Shown piece by piece: positions 1-8,466 of a stretch of DNA of 64,000 bases. The translations under genes were made by a program, and so were the position numbers. The stretch's first letter is position 1. Each line of letters begins with the position of its first letter. The DNA lies in NCBI GenBank assembly GCA_001592145.1, contig BCWJ01000004.1:186001-250000 (forward strand), read 5' to 3'. The notes under the pieces are model-generated. The model ran no database searches and was not told the origin of the DNA. It saw only the letters and a program-made list of their open reading frames with translations. The DNA comes from Xylanimicrobium pachnodae JCM 13526 = NBRC 107786 (GTDB lineage: Bacteria; Actinomycetota; Actinomycetes; Actinomycetales; Cellulomonadaceae).

Positions 1-995
1 GTACGCGCCTTCGGGTCGAGGGCGTCGCGCACGACGTCGCCCATCATGATGAAGCCGAGCACGGTCAGGCCGAGGGCCGCGCCCGGGTAGAGCAGGAGCT
101 GCGGGGACGTGCGGATGACCGCCTGGGCCCGGGAGATGTCCCCACCCCACGACACGGTCGACGGCGGCAGGCCCACACCGAGGAAGGACAGGGTCGCCTC
201 CACCACGATGAACGTCCCGAGCGCCACCGTCGCCGTCGCGATCACCGGGGCGATCGCGTTGGGGATGATGTGGCGCAGCAGGATCCCGGAGCGGCTCAGG
301 CCCAGCGCCTGCGCCGCGGTGACGAACTCGTTGTTCTTCACGCTCATCACGGCGCCGCGCGTGATGCGCGCGATCTGGGGCCAGCCGAACACCGCGAGCA
401 CGCCCGCGATGAGGAACGTGGTGCGGCTCTCGGAGAAGACGGAGGCGACCAGGATCGCGGCCAGCAGCAGGGGGATCGCGAAGAAGATGTCGGTGATGCG
501 CGACAGGATCGCGTCGAACCACTTGCCGTAGTAGCCGGCGAGCGAGCCGATGATGACGCCGAACACCGACACGCCCAGCGTGGTCAGCACGCCGACCGTG
601 ACCGAGGCCCGAGCGCCGAAGATGACGCGCGCATAGACGTCGCACCCCTGGCGGTCGAACCCGAACCAGTGGCCCGCCTCCGGGCCGCCCACCGATCGCG
701 ACAGGTCACAGAAGCGCGGGTCGGTCTGGGAGAACACGCCCGGGAAGAGGGCGACGAGGACGACGAGCAGGATGATGGCCGCGGAGACCCAGAACAGGAC
801 CCGGCCCCGCATCTGGACCCACGCGTCGCGCCACAGGCTGCTGGGCGCGGACGACTCGTCCGGAGCGTCGACCGCCCCGAGGACCGGCGACTGGTCGAGG
901 TCGGCGAAGAAGTGCGCCTGGCCGGCACGTACCCCGACGGCTGCGCCCTCCGGGACGTCCTCGGTGGGAATGTCGTTGGCAGCGGCGTCAGGCAT
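1..995 (-). CDS. oppC: Oligopeptide/dipeptide ABC transporter permease, OppC/DppC type (3' end beyond window)
   Basis: Second membrane subunit of an Opp/Dpp-type importer. The reading frame runs from an ATG at 995 and is still open at base 1, so the last residues lie outside the window. After a hydrophilic N-terminus there is a transmembrane segment, then the short conserved loop before the permease domain (GFDRQGCDVYARVIFGAR), then about five hydrophobic segments. The EAA loop follows (TAAQALGLSRSGILLRHIIPN). The last visible residues (MMGDVVRDALDPKAR) are typical of OppC C-termini. The start overlaps the oppB stop by 8 bases, which indicates translational coupling. ATPase genes are expected just outside the window. 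Substrate is inferred from family only. Confidence 0.9.
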   Translation of the reverse strand, partial: MPDAAANDIPTEDVPEGAAVGVRAGQAHFFADLDQSPVLGAVDAPDESSAPSSLWRDAWVQMRGRVLFWVSAAIILLVVLVALFPGVFSQTDPRFCDLSRSVGGPEAGHWFGFDRQGCDVYARVIFGARASVTVGVLTTLGVSVFGVIIGSLAGYYGKWFDAILSRITDIFFAIPLLLAAILVASVFSESRTTFLIAGVLAVFGWPQIARITRGAVMSVKNNEFVTAAQALGLSRSGILLRHIIPNAIAPVIATATVALGTFIVVEATLSFLGVGLPPSTVSWGGDISRAQAVIRTSPQLLLYPGAALGLTVLGFIMMGDVVRDALDPKAR

Positions 996-1914
996 AACGG
1001 ATCCTCGGGTCGAGCACGGCGTAGAGCAGGTCCACGATCAGGTTGGAGATCAGGTACACGATCACCAGGAACGTGGTGACCGAGACGATCGTGGGCGCCT
1101 CGTGGCGCGTGATGGCGGAGTAGAGCAGGTTCCCGACGCCGGGGATGTTGAAGATGCCCTCGGTGACCACGGCGCCACCGAGCAGGGCTCCCACGTCGGT
1201 GCCGATGAACGTCACCACGGGGATCAGCGAGTTGCGCAGCACGTGCACGCGCATCACACGGCCGGTCGACAGGCCCTTCGCCGTCGCGGTGCGCACATGG
1301 TCGGCGGTGCGGTTCTCCGCCACCGTCGTGCGCGTGAGTCGCAAGATATAGGCGAACGACGCCGATGCCAGCACGATCGCGGGCAGGATCAGCGTGCGGA
1401 ACGACACGTTCGACCCGACCGTGGCGGGCACCCAGCCGAGCTTGACACCGAACAGCACCTGGCCGGCGAAGCCGATGACGAAGATCGGCACGGCGATGAG
1501 GACGAGCGAGATCACCAGGAACGTCGAGTCGAAGATCCCGCCCTTGCGGATACCGGCCCACAGGCCCACGCCGATGCCGGCCACCGACTCGATGACGAGC
1601 GTCATCGCGGCCAGCTTGACGGTGGTGGGGAACGCGGCGGCGAGCAGGTCCGCGACCGGTCGCCGGGAGAACGACATCCCGAAGTCACCGGTCAGCAGGT
1701 TGCGCAGGTAGATGCCGTACTGGACCAGGAACGGCTGGTCGAGGTGGTACTGGGCACGGAGCTGCTCGGCCACCGCCGGGGGCAGCCCGCGCTCCCCGCC
1801 CAGCGCCGCGATCGGGTCGCCGGGTAACAGGAACACCATCGCGTAGATCAGCAGAGTCGCCCCGAGGAACACCGGGATCATCTGCAACAGCCGTCGGCCT
1901 GCGTACCACGCCAT
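988..1914 (-). CDS. oppB: Oligopeptide/dipeptide ABC transporter permease, OppB/DppB type
   Basis: 308-residue inner-membrane permease, normal length for the family. The N-terminus AGRRLLQMIPVFLGATLLIY is the usual first transmembrane helix of OppB. The periplasmic segment with YHLDQPFLVQYGIYLRNLL follows, then the permease domain with the EAA loop (VRTATAKGLSTGRVMRVHVL) and the C-terminal LLYAVLDPRIRYA. It lies between oppA (94 bases upstream) and oppC (8-base overlap), so the three genes form one minus-strand operon. It should form the translocation pore with OppC. Peptides are the likely cargo, although this family also moves nickel and oligosaccharides. Confidence 0.93.
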   Translation of the reverse strand: MAWYAGRRLLQMIPVFLGATLLIYAMVFLLPGDPIAALGGERGLPPAVAEQLRAQYHLDQPFLVQYGIYLRNLLTGDFGMSFSRRPVADLLAAAFPTTVKLAAMTLVIESVAGIGVGLWAGIRKGGIFDSTFLVISLVLIAVPIFVIGFAGQVLFGVKLGWVPATVGSNVSFRTLILPAIVLASASFAYILRLTRTTVAENRTADHVRTATAKGLSTGRVMRVHVLRNSLIPVVTFIGTDVGALLGGAVVTEGIFNIPGVGNLLYSAITRHEAPTIVSVTTFLVIVYLISNLIVDLLYAVLDPRIRYA

Positions 1915-2008
1915 CAGCGCTGCCCTTTCGTTCGTGCTTCGAGCCAGGGTGTCACGACGTCACGCCGCTCCGGGACCGCAGCCCCGGAACGGCGTGACGC
2001 AGGGTGAA

Positions 2009-3685
2009 TCAGCCTTGCTTGGTGATCAGGTAGTGCAGCGGGACGCTGTTCCAGCCGAACTCCACGTTGCTCACGGCCTCGCTGTAGCCACCGGTCGCGT
2101 TGGAGTACCACAGCGGGATCGCCGGCAGGTCCTTGAAGAGCTGCTCCTGCGCCTCCTGGAACTTGGCGTTGGCGGCGTCGACCGAGTCGGCCCGCAGGCC
2201 TTCCTCGAGGAGCTTGTCGACGATCGGGCTCGAGTAGTCGCCGTCGTTCGAGCCGGCGCCCGTGCCGTAGATCGGGCCGAGGAAGTTGTAGAGCGACGGG
2301 TAGTCCGCCTGCCAACCCGTGCGGAACGCCGTCGTGATCGTGCGGTTCGTGACGTCCGTGCGGAAGGTGGCGAAGTCGGGGTAGCTCTTGCCCTCGGCGT
2401 CGATGCCCAGCGTGTTCTTGATCGAGTTGGTGACCGCCTCGACCCAGCCCTGGTGGCCGCCGTCGGCGTTGTAGGCGATGGCGAACGTGCCGTCCCACGG
2501 GGAGATGGCGTCAGCCTGGGCCCACAGCTCCTTGGCCTTGTCGGGGTCGAACTTGAGCACCTCGCTGCCCGGGATGCTGTCGGACCAGCCGTCGATCACG
2601 GGCGACGTGAAGTCGGACGCCGGAGTGCGGGTGCCCTGGAAGATCACGTCGGTGATCTGCTCGCGGTCGATGGCCATCGAGATGGCCTGACGGCGCAGGT
2701 GACCCTCTTCGTCGTCCCCGAAGTGCGGCAGGCGCGCCGGGATCGTGAAGGACTGGAAGATCGCGGCCGGCTGGTTGATCGCGCGGTCGCCCAGGTCGGA
2801 CTCGAACGTCCCGAACGCGGAGTCCGGAACCGTGTCCAGCACGTCGAGCTGACCCGAGAGCAGGTCGTTGTAGGCCGGCTCGAGCTCGGTGTAGAACTTG
2901 ATGTCCACACCGCCGTTCTGGGCCTTGCGGTCACCCTGGTACTCGGGGTTCGGCGAGAGCTTCGCCTCGATGTTGTGGGTCCACTCGTCGAGCACGTACG
3001 GGCCGTTGCCGACCGGGTTCTCCCCGAAGGCGTCCATGTCGTCGAACGCCGAGTCGGGCAGCGGGTAGTACGCCGAGTAGCCCAGGCGCAGCGGGAAGTC
3101 CGACTGCGGCGACGTCAGGGTGGCGGTGAAGGTCAGGTCGTCGACGATCTTCAGGCCGGACATCTCGGTGGCCTTGGGCTCCGCGAACTCCGTGCAGGCG
3201 TCGTCGGCGCAGACCGTCGTCTCGTCGTAGCCCTCGAAGATGTTGAAGAAGTAGTTCGAGAGCTGCTGCGGGACGTCCGGGTGCGTCGTCGCACCGAAGT
3301 TCCACGCCTTGACGAAGTTCTCGGCGTGCACCGGGGTGCCGTCGGAGAACTTCTGGCCGTCCTTGAGCTTGATCGTCCAGACCGTGTTGTCGTCCGACGT
3401 GATCGAGTCGGCGACCTCGTTGTGCGGGGCGCCCTTGGCGTCGTAGTAGACGAGGCCGGCGAAGATCAGGTCGAGGATCTTGCCACCGGACGTCTCGTTG
3501 GTGTTGGTGGGGATCAGCGGGTTCTGCGGTTCGCCTCCCCAGGCCGTCACGATCCCGGTCGACCCGCCCTCGGCGGCCGGAGTGGTCTCGTCACCGGAGC
3601 CGGAGCCGTTCGATGAGCAGGCGGACAGTGCGAGGGCCCCGACCGCCAGAGCGGCGGTGAGCCCGGCGATTCGCCGATTCTTCAT
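2009..3685 (-). CDS. oppA: Extracellular solute-binding lipoprotein, family 5 (OppA/DppA-like)
   Basis: 558-residue binding protein for the importer encoded downstream. The ATG at 3685 is chosen because a GAGGAG ribosome site lies just upstream and the protein then begins with a lipoprotein signal peptide (MKNRRIAGLTAALAVGALAL) ending in the lipobox LSAC. A Ser/Gly/Asp/Glu-rich linker follows, then the SBP_bac_5 domain with typical strings such as LKDGQKFSDGTPVHAENF, NPVGNGPYVLDEW and AISMAIDREQI. The mature protein should be lipid-anchored outside the membrane. The 220-base gap upstream separates it from the ABC cluster, so the operon promoter is probably there. Exact ligand cannot be read from the sequence. 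Confidence 0.93.
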   Translation of the reverse strand: MKNRRIAGLTAALAVGALALSACSSNGSGSGDETTPAAEGGSTGIVTAWGGEPQNPLIPTNTNETSGGKILDLIFAGLVYYDAKGAPHNEVADSITSDDNTVWTIKLKDGQKFSDGTPVHAENFVKAWNFGATTHPDVPQQLSNYFFNIFEGYDETTVCADDACTEFAEPKATEMSGLKIVDDLTFTATLTSPQSDFPLRLGYSAYYPLPDSAFDDMDAFGENPVGNGPYVLDEWTHNIEAKLSPNPEYQGDRKAQNGGVDIKFYTELEPAYNDLLSGQLDVLDTVPDSAFGTFESDLGDRAINQPAAIFQSFTIPARLPHFGDDEEGHLRRQAISMAIDREQITDVIFQGTRTPASDFTSPVIDGWSDSIPGSEVLKFDPDKAKELWAQADAISPWDGTFAIAYNADGGHQGWVEAVTNSIKNTLGIDAEGKSYPDFATFRTDVTNRTITTAFRTGWQADYPSLYNFLGPIYGTGAGSNDGDYSSPIVDKLLEEGLRADSVDAANAKFQEAQEQLFKDLPAIPLWYSNATGGYSEAVSNVEFGWNSVPLHYLITKQG

Positions 3686-3908
3686 GTTTCTCCTCAGTGA
3701 AGGACAGCAGCAGCTTCCTGCCGATGACCGCAACGCGACGAGCAACGGCGCTCGACGCGCCTGGCCCAGACAACGGACCGCTGTGATGTTAGGACACCAC
3801 GCAGGTCCCGTGTCCACAATGTGAGCGAAGCGGCAACGAACTGTTACCGACTCGGTATAGGCGCTAAAGGGTGCCTTCACCGATTGTGCACCGTCGCCCC
3901 GCTCCCGG

Positions 3909-4664
3909 TCAGGTCGCCGCCACGCCGTGACGCCCGCTGCTCGGTCGGCCACCGGATCGACCACCAGATCGGCCACCGGAGCGGCCACCGGAGCGGCCAC
4001 CGTGCAGGTCCACCACCCGGTCCGCGCGCTCCACCAGCAGCGGGTCGTGGGTCGCGAGCACCGCCGCCACACCGCGCGCGTGCACCAGCTCGCGCAGCAG
4101 CTCCATGATCATGGCCGCGCTCGCGGAGTCCAGCTGGCCGGTCGGCTCGTCCGCCAGCAGCACCCGGGGCTCGGCCACGAGCGCCCTGGCGATGCCCACC
4201 CGCTGCTGCTGGCCGCCCGAGAGCTCGTACGGGCGCTGCCTCGCGTGGGCACTCAGCCCCACCGCGTCCAGGGCGGCGGCCACCCGCCGCGTCCGCTCCG
4301 CCCCCGGGGTCCGGCGCAGCCGCAACGGCACCTCGACGTTCTCCGCCGCGGACAGCACGGGCACCAGGCCGAACGACTGCAGCACGAACGCCGTCTCCTC
4401 GCGCCGCACGCGCAGGGCCTCCGCCTCACCCATCGCCGTGAGCTCCCGCCCACCGGACAGCAGCACCCGGCCCGACGTCGGCCGGTCCAGCCCGCCCAGC
4501 AGGTTGAGCAACGTCGTCTTGCCCGAGCCGGACGGGCCGCGCAGCACCACCAGCTCCCCCGGGGCGGCCTCGATCGTCACCCCGTCGACGGCGCGGACCC
4601 GGCCGTCGCCCTGGCCGAAGTCCCGCACCAGGGCCTCGCCACGCACCGCGTACGACGTCGTCAT
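3909..4664 (-). CDS. ABC transporter ATP-binding protein, MacB/LolD family
   Basis: 251-residue nucleotide-binding subunit with Walker A (GPSGSGKTTLLNLLGG), signature LSGGQQQRVGIARALV, Walker B (VLLADEPTGQLD) and H-loop (VLATHD). The LolD/MacB class pairs with FtsX-type permeases, two of which are encoded just upstream. The ATG at 4664 overlaps the stop of the preceding ATPase as ATGA, so the two are translationally coupled. The C-terminus carries four tandem GRSGG-like units from a 12-base repeat near 3960-4010, a low-complexity tail unlikely to be catalytic. The cluster may export lipids, peptides or antibiotics, or remodel the envelope; nothing here decides which. Confidence 0.9.
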   Translation of the reverse strand: MTTSYAVRGEALVRDFGQGDGRVRAVDGVTIEAAPGELVVLRGPSGSGKTTLLNLLGGLDRPTSGRVLLSGGRELTAMGEAEALRVRREETAFVLQSFGLVPVLSAAENVEVPLRLRRTPGAERTRRVAAALDAVGLSAHARQRPYELSGGQQQRVGIARALVAEPRVLLADEPTGQLDSASAAMIMELLRELVHARGVAAVLATHDPLLVERADRVVDLHGGRSGGRSGGRSGGRSGGRPSSGRHGVAAT

Positions 4665-5662
4665 CGCTCCTCCTGCCCGCGCTGGTCGCCGGGGTCCACC
4701 ACGTCTGCGCCCGCGCCCGTGCCGGGGCCGGAGCCGGGGCGCGCCCAGCGCCACACCCCCACATGGTCCGGTTCGAGCGAGAGCCGCACGCGTTCTCGCA
4801 GGTCGAGCCGCTCGACGACGTCGGCCGGGAGCTGGAGGCGGCCCACCCGGTCGAGCACCGCGAACTCCTCGGCGACGTGCCGCGTCACGCCCTGCGCGTC
4901 CACCTCGGTGCGGCGCAGCACCTCCGTGGAGGTGCGCCCGTCGCGGATGCGCACCGTGCGCGCGACGTGGTCCGCGACCGCCGGGTCGTGCGTCACGATC
5001 AGGACGGTGACCCCGATGGCTGCCCCCACGCCGCGCAGCGCCTCGAGCACCTCGGCACTCGTCGCCTCGTCGAGCTCGCCCGTCGGCTCGTCGGCCAGCA
5101 GGACGCGCGGCGACCCGGCCGCTGCGACCGCGATGGCCACCCGCTGCTGCTCACCGCCCGACATCTCGTGGGGGCGCCGGTCCGCGACGTGCGCCACCCC
5201 GAGCAGGTCCAGCAGCGCCAGCACGTGCGCGCCACGCCGCTCCGCCGCGACGCCGCGCGCCGGGGAGGCCAGGTCGAGGGGCAGGCGCACGTTCTCGGCC
5301 CCCGTGAGGTACGGGAGCAGGTTGCGCGACGACTGCTGGCGCACGAACCCGACGGTGCTGCGCTGGTAGCACACGCGGTCACGCCCGCCCATCGTGGTCA
5401 GGTCCGTCCCCGCGACGACGGCGGAGCCGCCGGTGGGCCGATCCAAGCCGGACAGGATGCCCAGCAGCGTCGACTTGCCGGACCCCGACGCCCCCACGAC
5501 GGCCACCACCTCCCCCGGCTCGACGTCCAGGTCGAGGCCCTGCAGGGCCTGCACCTCGACACCGTCGGTCGCGAAGATCCGCACCAGGCCGCGGCAGCGG
5601 ATCTCCCCACCGCGCGCCGCCCGGACCCCACCCGTCGGGCCCGCCGTCGTCCCCGCTGTCAT
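4661..5662 (-). CDS. ABC transporter ATP-binding protein, MacB/LolD family, with AbrB-like C-terminal extension
   Basis: 333 residues. The first ~235 form a LolD/MacB-type ATPase: Walker A GASGSGKSTLLGILSG, signature MSGGEQQRVAIAVAAA, Walker B VLLADEPTGELD, H-loop VTHD. The remaining ~90 residues are not part of the ATPase fold. They contain FAVLDRVGRLQLPADVVERL followed by alternating strands, resembling the swapped-hairpin AbrB/SpoVT/MazE fold, then a Gly/Asp-rich tail. The start is the ATG at 5662, overlapping the upstream permease stop as ATGA. Two ATPases and two permeases in one coupled run suggest a heteromeric transporter or two related ones. The tail's role (regulatory or dimerisation) is inference. 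Confidence 0.88.
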   Translation of the reverse strand: MTAGTTAGPTGGVRAARGGEIRCRGLVRIFATDGVEVQALQGLDLDVEPGEVVAVVGASGSGKSTLLGILSGLDRPTGGSAVVAGTDLTTMGGRDRVCYQRSTVGFVRQQSSRNLLPYLTGAENVRLPLDLASPARGVAAERRGAHVLALLDLLGVAHVADRRPHEMSGGEQQRVAIAVAAAGSPRVLLADEPTGELDEATSAEVLEALRGVGAAIGVTVLIVTHDPAVADHVARTVRIRDGRTSTEVLRRTEVDAQGVTRHVAEEFAVLDRVGRLQLPADVVERLDLRERVRLSLEPDHVGVWRWARPGSGPGTGAGADVVDPGDQRGQEER

Positions 5663-8466
5663 CGGTCGTCTCCCGTCCGCAGCTGCGCTGCCACGTCTCG
5701 CCCGCTCCGCACCGCCACCACGGCGCCCGCCACCACCGCCACCGCCACCACCGCGACGCCCAGGCCCGTCAGCACCACGGGGTCGTGGCGCGCGAGCGGC
5801 TGCGCGGACCCCCCGGTCAGGACCGTCAGGTCGACGGCGGCGAGCACCACCGCGGGAACCGCCCACGCCAGGACCGCACCCGCCACGAGCGCCACCACCA
5901 CCCACGGAGCCGTCTCCCACACCACCAACGACCTGCCCTGACGCGCGCCCGCCCCCAGCGAGCGCAGCACCGCGAGCAGCCGGGCCCGTGCGGGCCCGGC
6001 CAGCAGGAGCGTGAGCACCACCGTCATCGCCACGAGGGCGGCCGCGAGCGCCAGCGCCGCCGTGGCGGCCAGGCGCAGGGCACGCGGTGCCGGCGACTGC
6101 GCCAGCTCGGCCGCGGTGCCGGCCGCCGTCTCCCAGCGAGCCGTGCCCGTGTCGACGACGGCCGCCAACGCAGGGGGCACGTGCGTCGTCGACCCCACGG
6201 CCGTGTCGAGGCGCACGAACGCCACACTCGGCACGTACGTCACGCCCAGCACCTCGGCGGCGCGTCCGGCGTCGACCACCACGAACCTCTGGGCGGGCGG
6301 CATGCCCGGCAGGAGGTCGATCGTGCCGACGGAGCGCACCGGCACCGGGTCCTTCGTGGACCCCTGACGGGCGAGCTCGCCCGCGGCTCCCCCCGGCAGA
6401 CCCGCGCCCGTCGACGCGAGCACCGGCAGCGTGCCGTCGGCGGTCTCCCGGGTCAGCGCCGCGAGCATCGCCGCCGGGACCGCGCCCGGCACGCCGTCCT
6501 GGACGCGGGTGAGCTCGGCGGCGTCGACCGCCATCACCGCGACCCGCTCCTGCGGTGCCGGCGCGCCCTGCGAGGTCGACGGGTCCAGCGGCGTCAGGCC
6601 GCCCGTGCCGAACCCGCCGAGGGTCGCGACCGCCGCGACGTCCTGTGCCGCCCGCAGGCCCGCGACCTGCTCGGGGCTGATCCATACGTCGGAGACGCGC
6701 AGGTCGGCACCGACGTGCTCCCAGGCGGCGTCGGACATCCCGGCGTCCACCGTGGCGCTCAGCACTGACGACGACGCTGCGACGGCCACGCACAGCACCA
6801 GGGCGACGGCGGGCAGCACACCACCTGCCGGGTCGCGGCGGGCGCGGGCCGCTCCCAGGAACCCGACCAGGCCGCGCCGCCGGGCCAGTGCGCGTTCCAG
6901 CGGCGCGACCAGCCAGGGCAGGGCGCGCACGACGAGCAGGGCCACGGCCAGGCACAGGAGCGCGGGCGCGACGACGACGAGCGGGTCCAGCCGTTCCGCC
7001 CCGGCCCCTGCGCCCGCGGCACCGCCGGCCCCCACCGCGCCGCGCGCCACCAGGAGCCCGGTGGACACCGCGGCGGCGATCAGCACCAGCGCCTCGCCGG
7101 TCACCCGCCAGGGCCGGCTGCCACCGGCCCCGAGATCGGCACGCCGTCCGACGCCGAGGCGGGCACCCGAGGCCGTGAGCGTCAGCGCGACGGCGGGTGC
7201 GAGCCCCGCCCCCAGCGCGAGCAGCACCTGCCCGGCGGTGACGGTGCCCGGGACCAGCAGGAGGCCCACGGCCGTCCCGACCGCCGCCCCGGGCAGGCCC
7301 GCGACCGCACCCTCGACGCCCGCCACGGCGCGCACGGCCCCGCCGGACGCGCCGCGGGCGTGGAGCAGCGCGAGGGCCTTCCGCCGTCTCTCGACGACCA
7401 GACGCGACCCGAGCGCGAGCACCACGAGCAGCGCCCCGACCGGCCCGGCCGCGGTCACGGCGAGCACCGCGTCCACGCTCACCTGCTGGGCCAGGACGCG
7501 GCCGAGCAGGTCCGTCGCGCCCGTGGAGACGCGCACCGGAAGGTCGTCCAGCCCTGAGGACTGCAGCGAGGCGGCCGTGAACCGGCGGGTCTGGTCGAGC
7601 AGGGTCCGGGTCTCGGCGCCCGCCACGTCCGACAGGTCCACGGGGTACCACAGCGTGAGCCGCGGCGACCCGAGCGCGAGCGGCAGGATCACCTCGGGCG
7701 CCACGGACCCGGCAACCGTGACGGTCGTCCCCGACAACGGGTCCGTGACGATCAGCGGGTCGCCACCGTAGGCGGCGTGCTCGAAGTACCCGTCCGCGCC
7801 CGGAACCGGCTCGTAGAGGCCCACCACCACGACGGGCGGGAACGGCGGTGGCAGCTCGTGCACCGAACCCACCGTCCAGCCGATCGCCGTGGCCCCGGCG
7901 CGCGAGAGCACGATCTGGGTGGGTGTCACCGGTGCGGCGTCATCGGCGTCGGCGGCGGCCCCGTCACCCCACCGGAAGGTGACCGGGTTCGGGAGCGGCC
8001 ACGCCCCCTCGACCAGGCGGGCGTGCTCGGCAAGATCGGGCGCGGCACGCAGCACGAGCGCGACGGCGGAGATGCCGAGGCCCGAGGCCGGCGCGGCAGG
8101 CACCTCGGGGGCCGAGACCGTGACGTGCGGCGGCCCGACAGTGCCGCGCAACGGCTCGGGCAGGCCTCGGCGGACCTCCTCCAGCCAGGTCAGCACCCGG
8201 TCCCAGGGCGGCGCGGTCGGCACGTCCGAGGCCCGGTCCGTGAACGAGCGCGGTGCGCCCGTGGGGGTCAGCCGCAGATCGCGGGACACCGCGGAGATCT
8301 GGCTCGCCGCGTGGTCCAGCATCGCGCCGTGCCACCGGTCGACGGCGCGCGGCAGCACCGTCAGGACGAGTGCCGCCACCAGCGCGACGGCCGCGAGCAC
8401 GGCCGCGGCGCCCCACGACGCGCGCAGCCCCCGGCGCACCAGGAGCCACAGCGTGCCCAGGCTCAT
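5659..8466 (-). CDS. Large FtsX-family ABC transporter permease
   Basis: 935-residue membrane protein. One transmembrane helix lies near the N-terminus (LRASWGAAAVLAAVALVAAL), followed by a ~300-residue extracytoplasmic region. A central block of hydrophobic segments follows, then a second soluble region and a C-terminal helix group. This is the duplicated FtsX layout common in actinobacteria. Membrane segments are Ala/Val/Leu-rich with cytoplasmic ARRR/RRRK turns (VVERRRKALALLHARGASGG), typical of the FtsX coupling helix. It starts at ATG 8466 inside the stop of the preceding permease (ATGA) and ends in the start of the ATPase. It is presumably the pore subunit working with the downstream ATPases. 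Confidence 0.86.
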   Translation of the reverse strand: MSLGTLWLLVRRGLRASWGAAAVLAAVALVAALVLTVLPRAVDRWHGAMLDHAASQISAVSRDLRLTPTGAPRSFTDRASDVPTAPPWDRVLTWLEEVRRGLPEPLRGTVGPPHVTVSAPEVPAAPASGLGISAVALVLRAAPDLAEHARLVEGAWPLPNPVTFRWGDGAAADADDAAPVTPTQIVLSRAGATAIGWTVGSVHELPPPFPPVVVVGLYEPVPGADGYFEHAAYGGDPLIVTDPLSGTTVTVAGSVAPEVILPLALGSPRLTLWYPVDLSDVAGAETRTLLDQTRRFTAASLQSSGLDDLPVRVSTGATDLLGRVLAQQVSVDAVLAVTAAGPVGALLVVLALGSRLVVERRRKALALLHARGASGGAVRAVAGVEGAVAGLPGAAVGTAVGLLLVPGTVTAGQVLLALGAGLAPAVALTLTASGARLGVGRRADLGAGGSRPWRVTGEALVLIAAAVSTGLLVARGAVGAGGAAGAGAGAERLDPLVVVAPALLCLAVALLVVRALPWLVAPLERALARRRGLVGFLGAARARRDPAGGVLPAVALVLCVAVAASSSVLSATVDAGMSDAAWEHVGADLRVSDVWISPEQVAGLRAAQDVAAVATLGGFGTGGLTPLDPSTSQGAPAPQERVAVMAVDAAELTRVQDGVPGAVPAAMLAALTRETADGTLPVLASTGAGLPGGAAGELARQGSTKDPVPVRSVGTIDLLPGMPPAQRFVVVDAGRAAEVLGVTYVPSVAFVRLDTAVGSTTHVPPALAAVVDTGTARWETAAGTAAELAQSPAPRALRLAATAALALAAALVAMTVVLTLLLAGPARARLLAVLRSLGAGARQGRSLVVWETAPWVVVALVAGAVLAWAVPAVVLAAVDLTVLTGGSAQPLARHDPVVLTGLGVAVVAVAVVAGAVVAVRSGRDVAAQLRTGDDR

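Noticed and set aside
270-1827. Long plus-strand open frames across the oppB/oppC region
   Set aside because: They are His/Arg/Asp/Gly-rich antisense shadows of conserved permease genes; GC-rich DNA keeps such frames open.
4661-7651. 996-codon minus-strand frame spanning the second ATPase and part of an FtsX gene
   Set aside because: Only its C-terminal third (from ATG 5662) is a gene; the rest is a Gly/Arg shadow of the permease in another frame.
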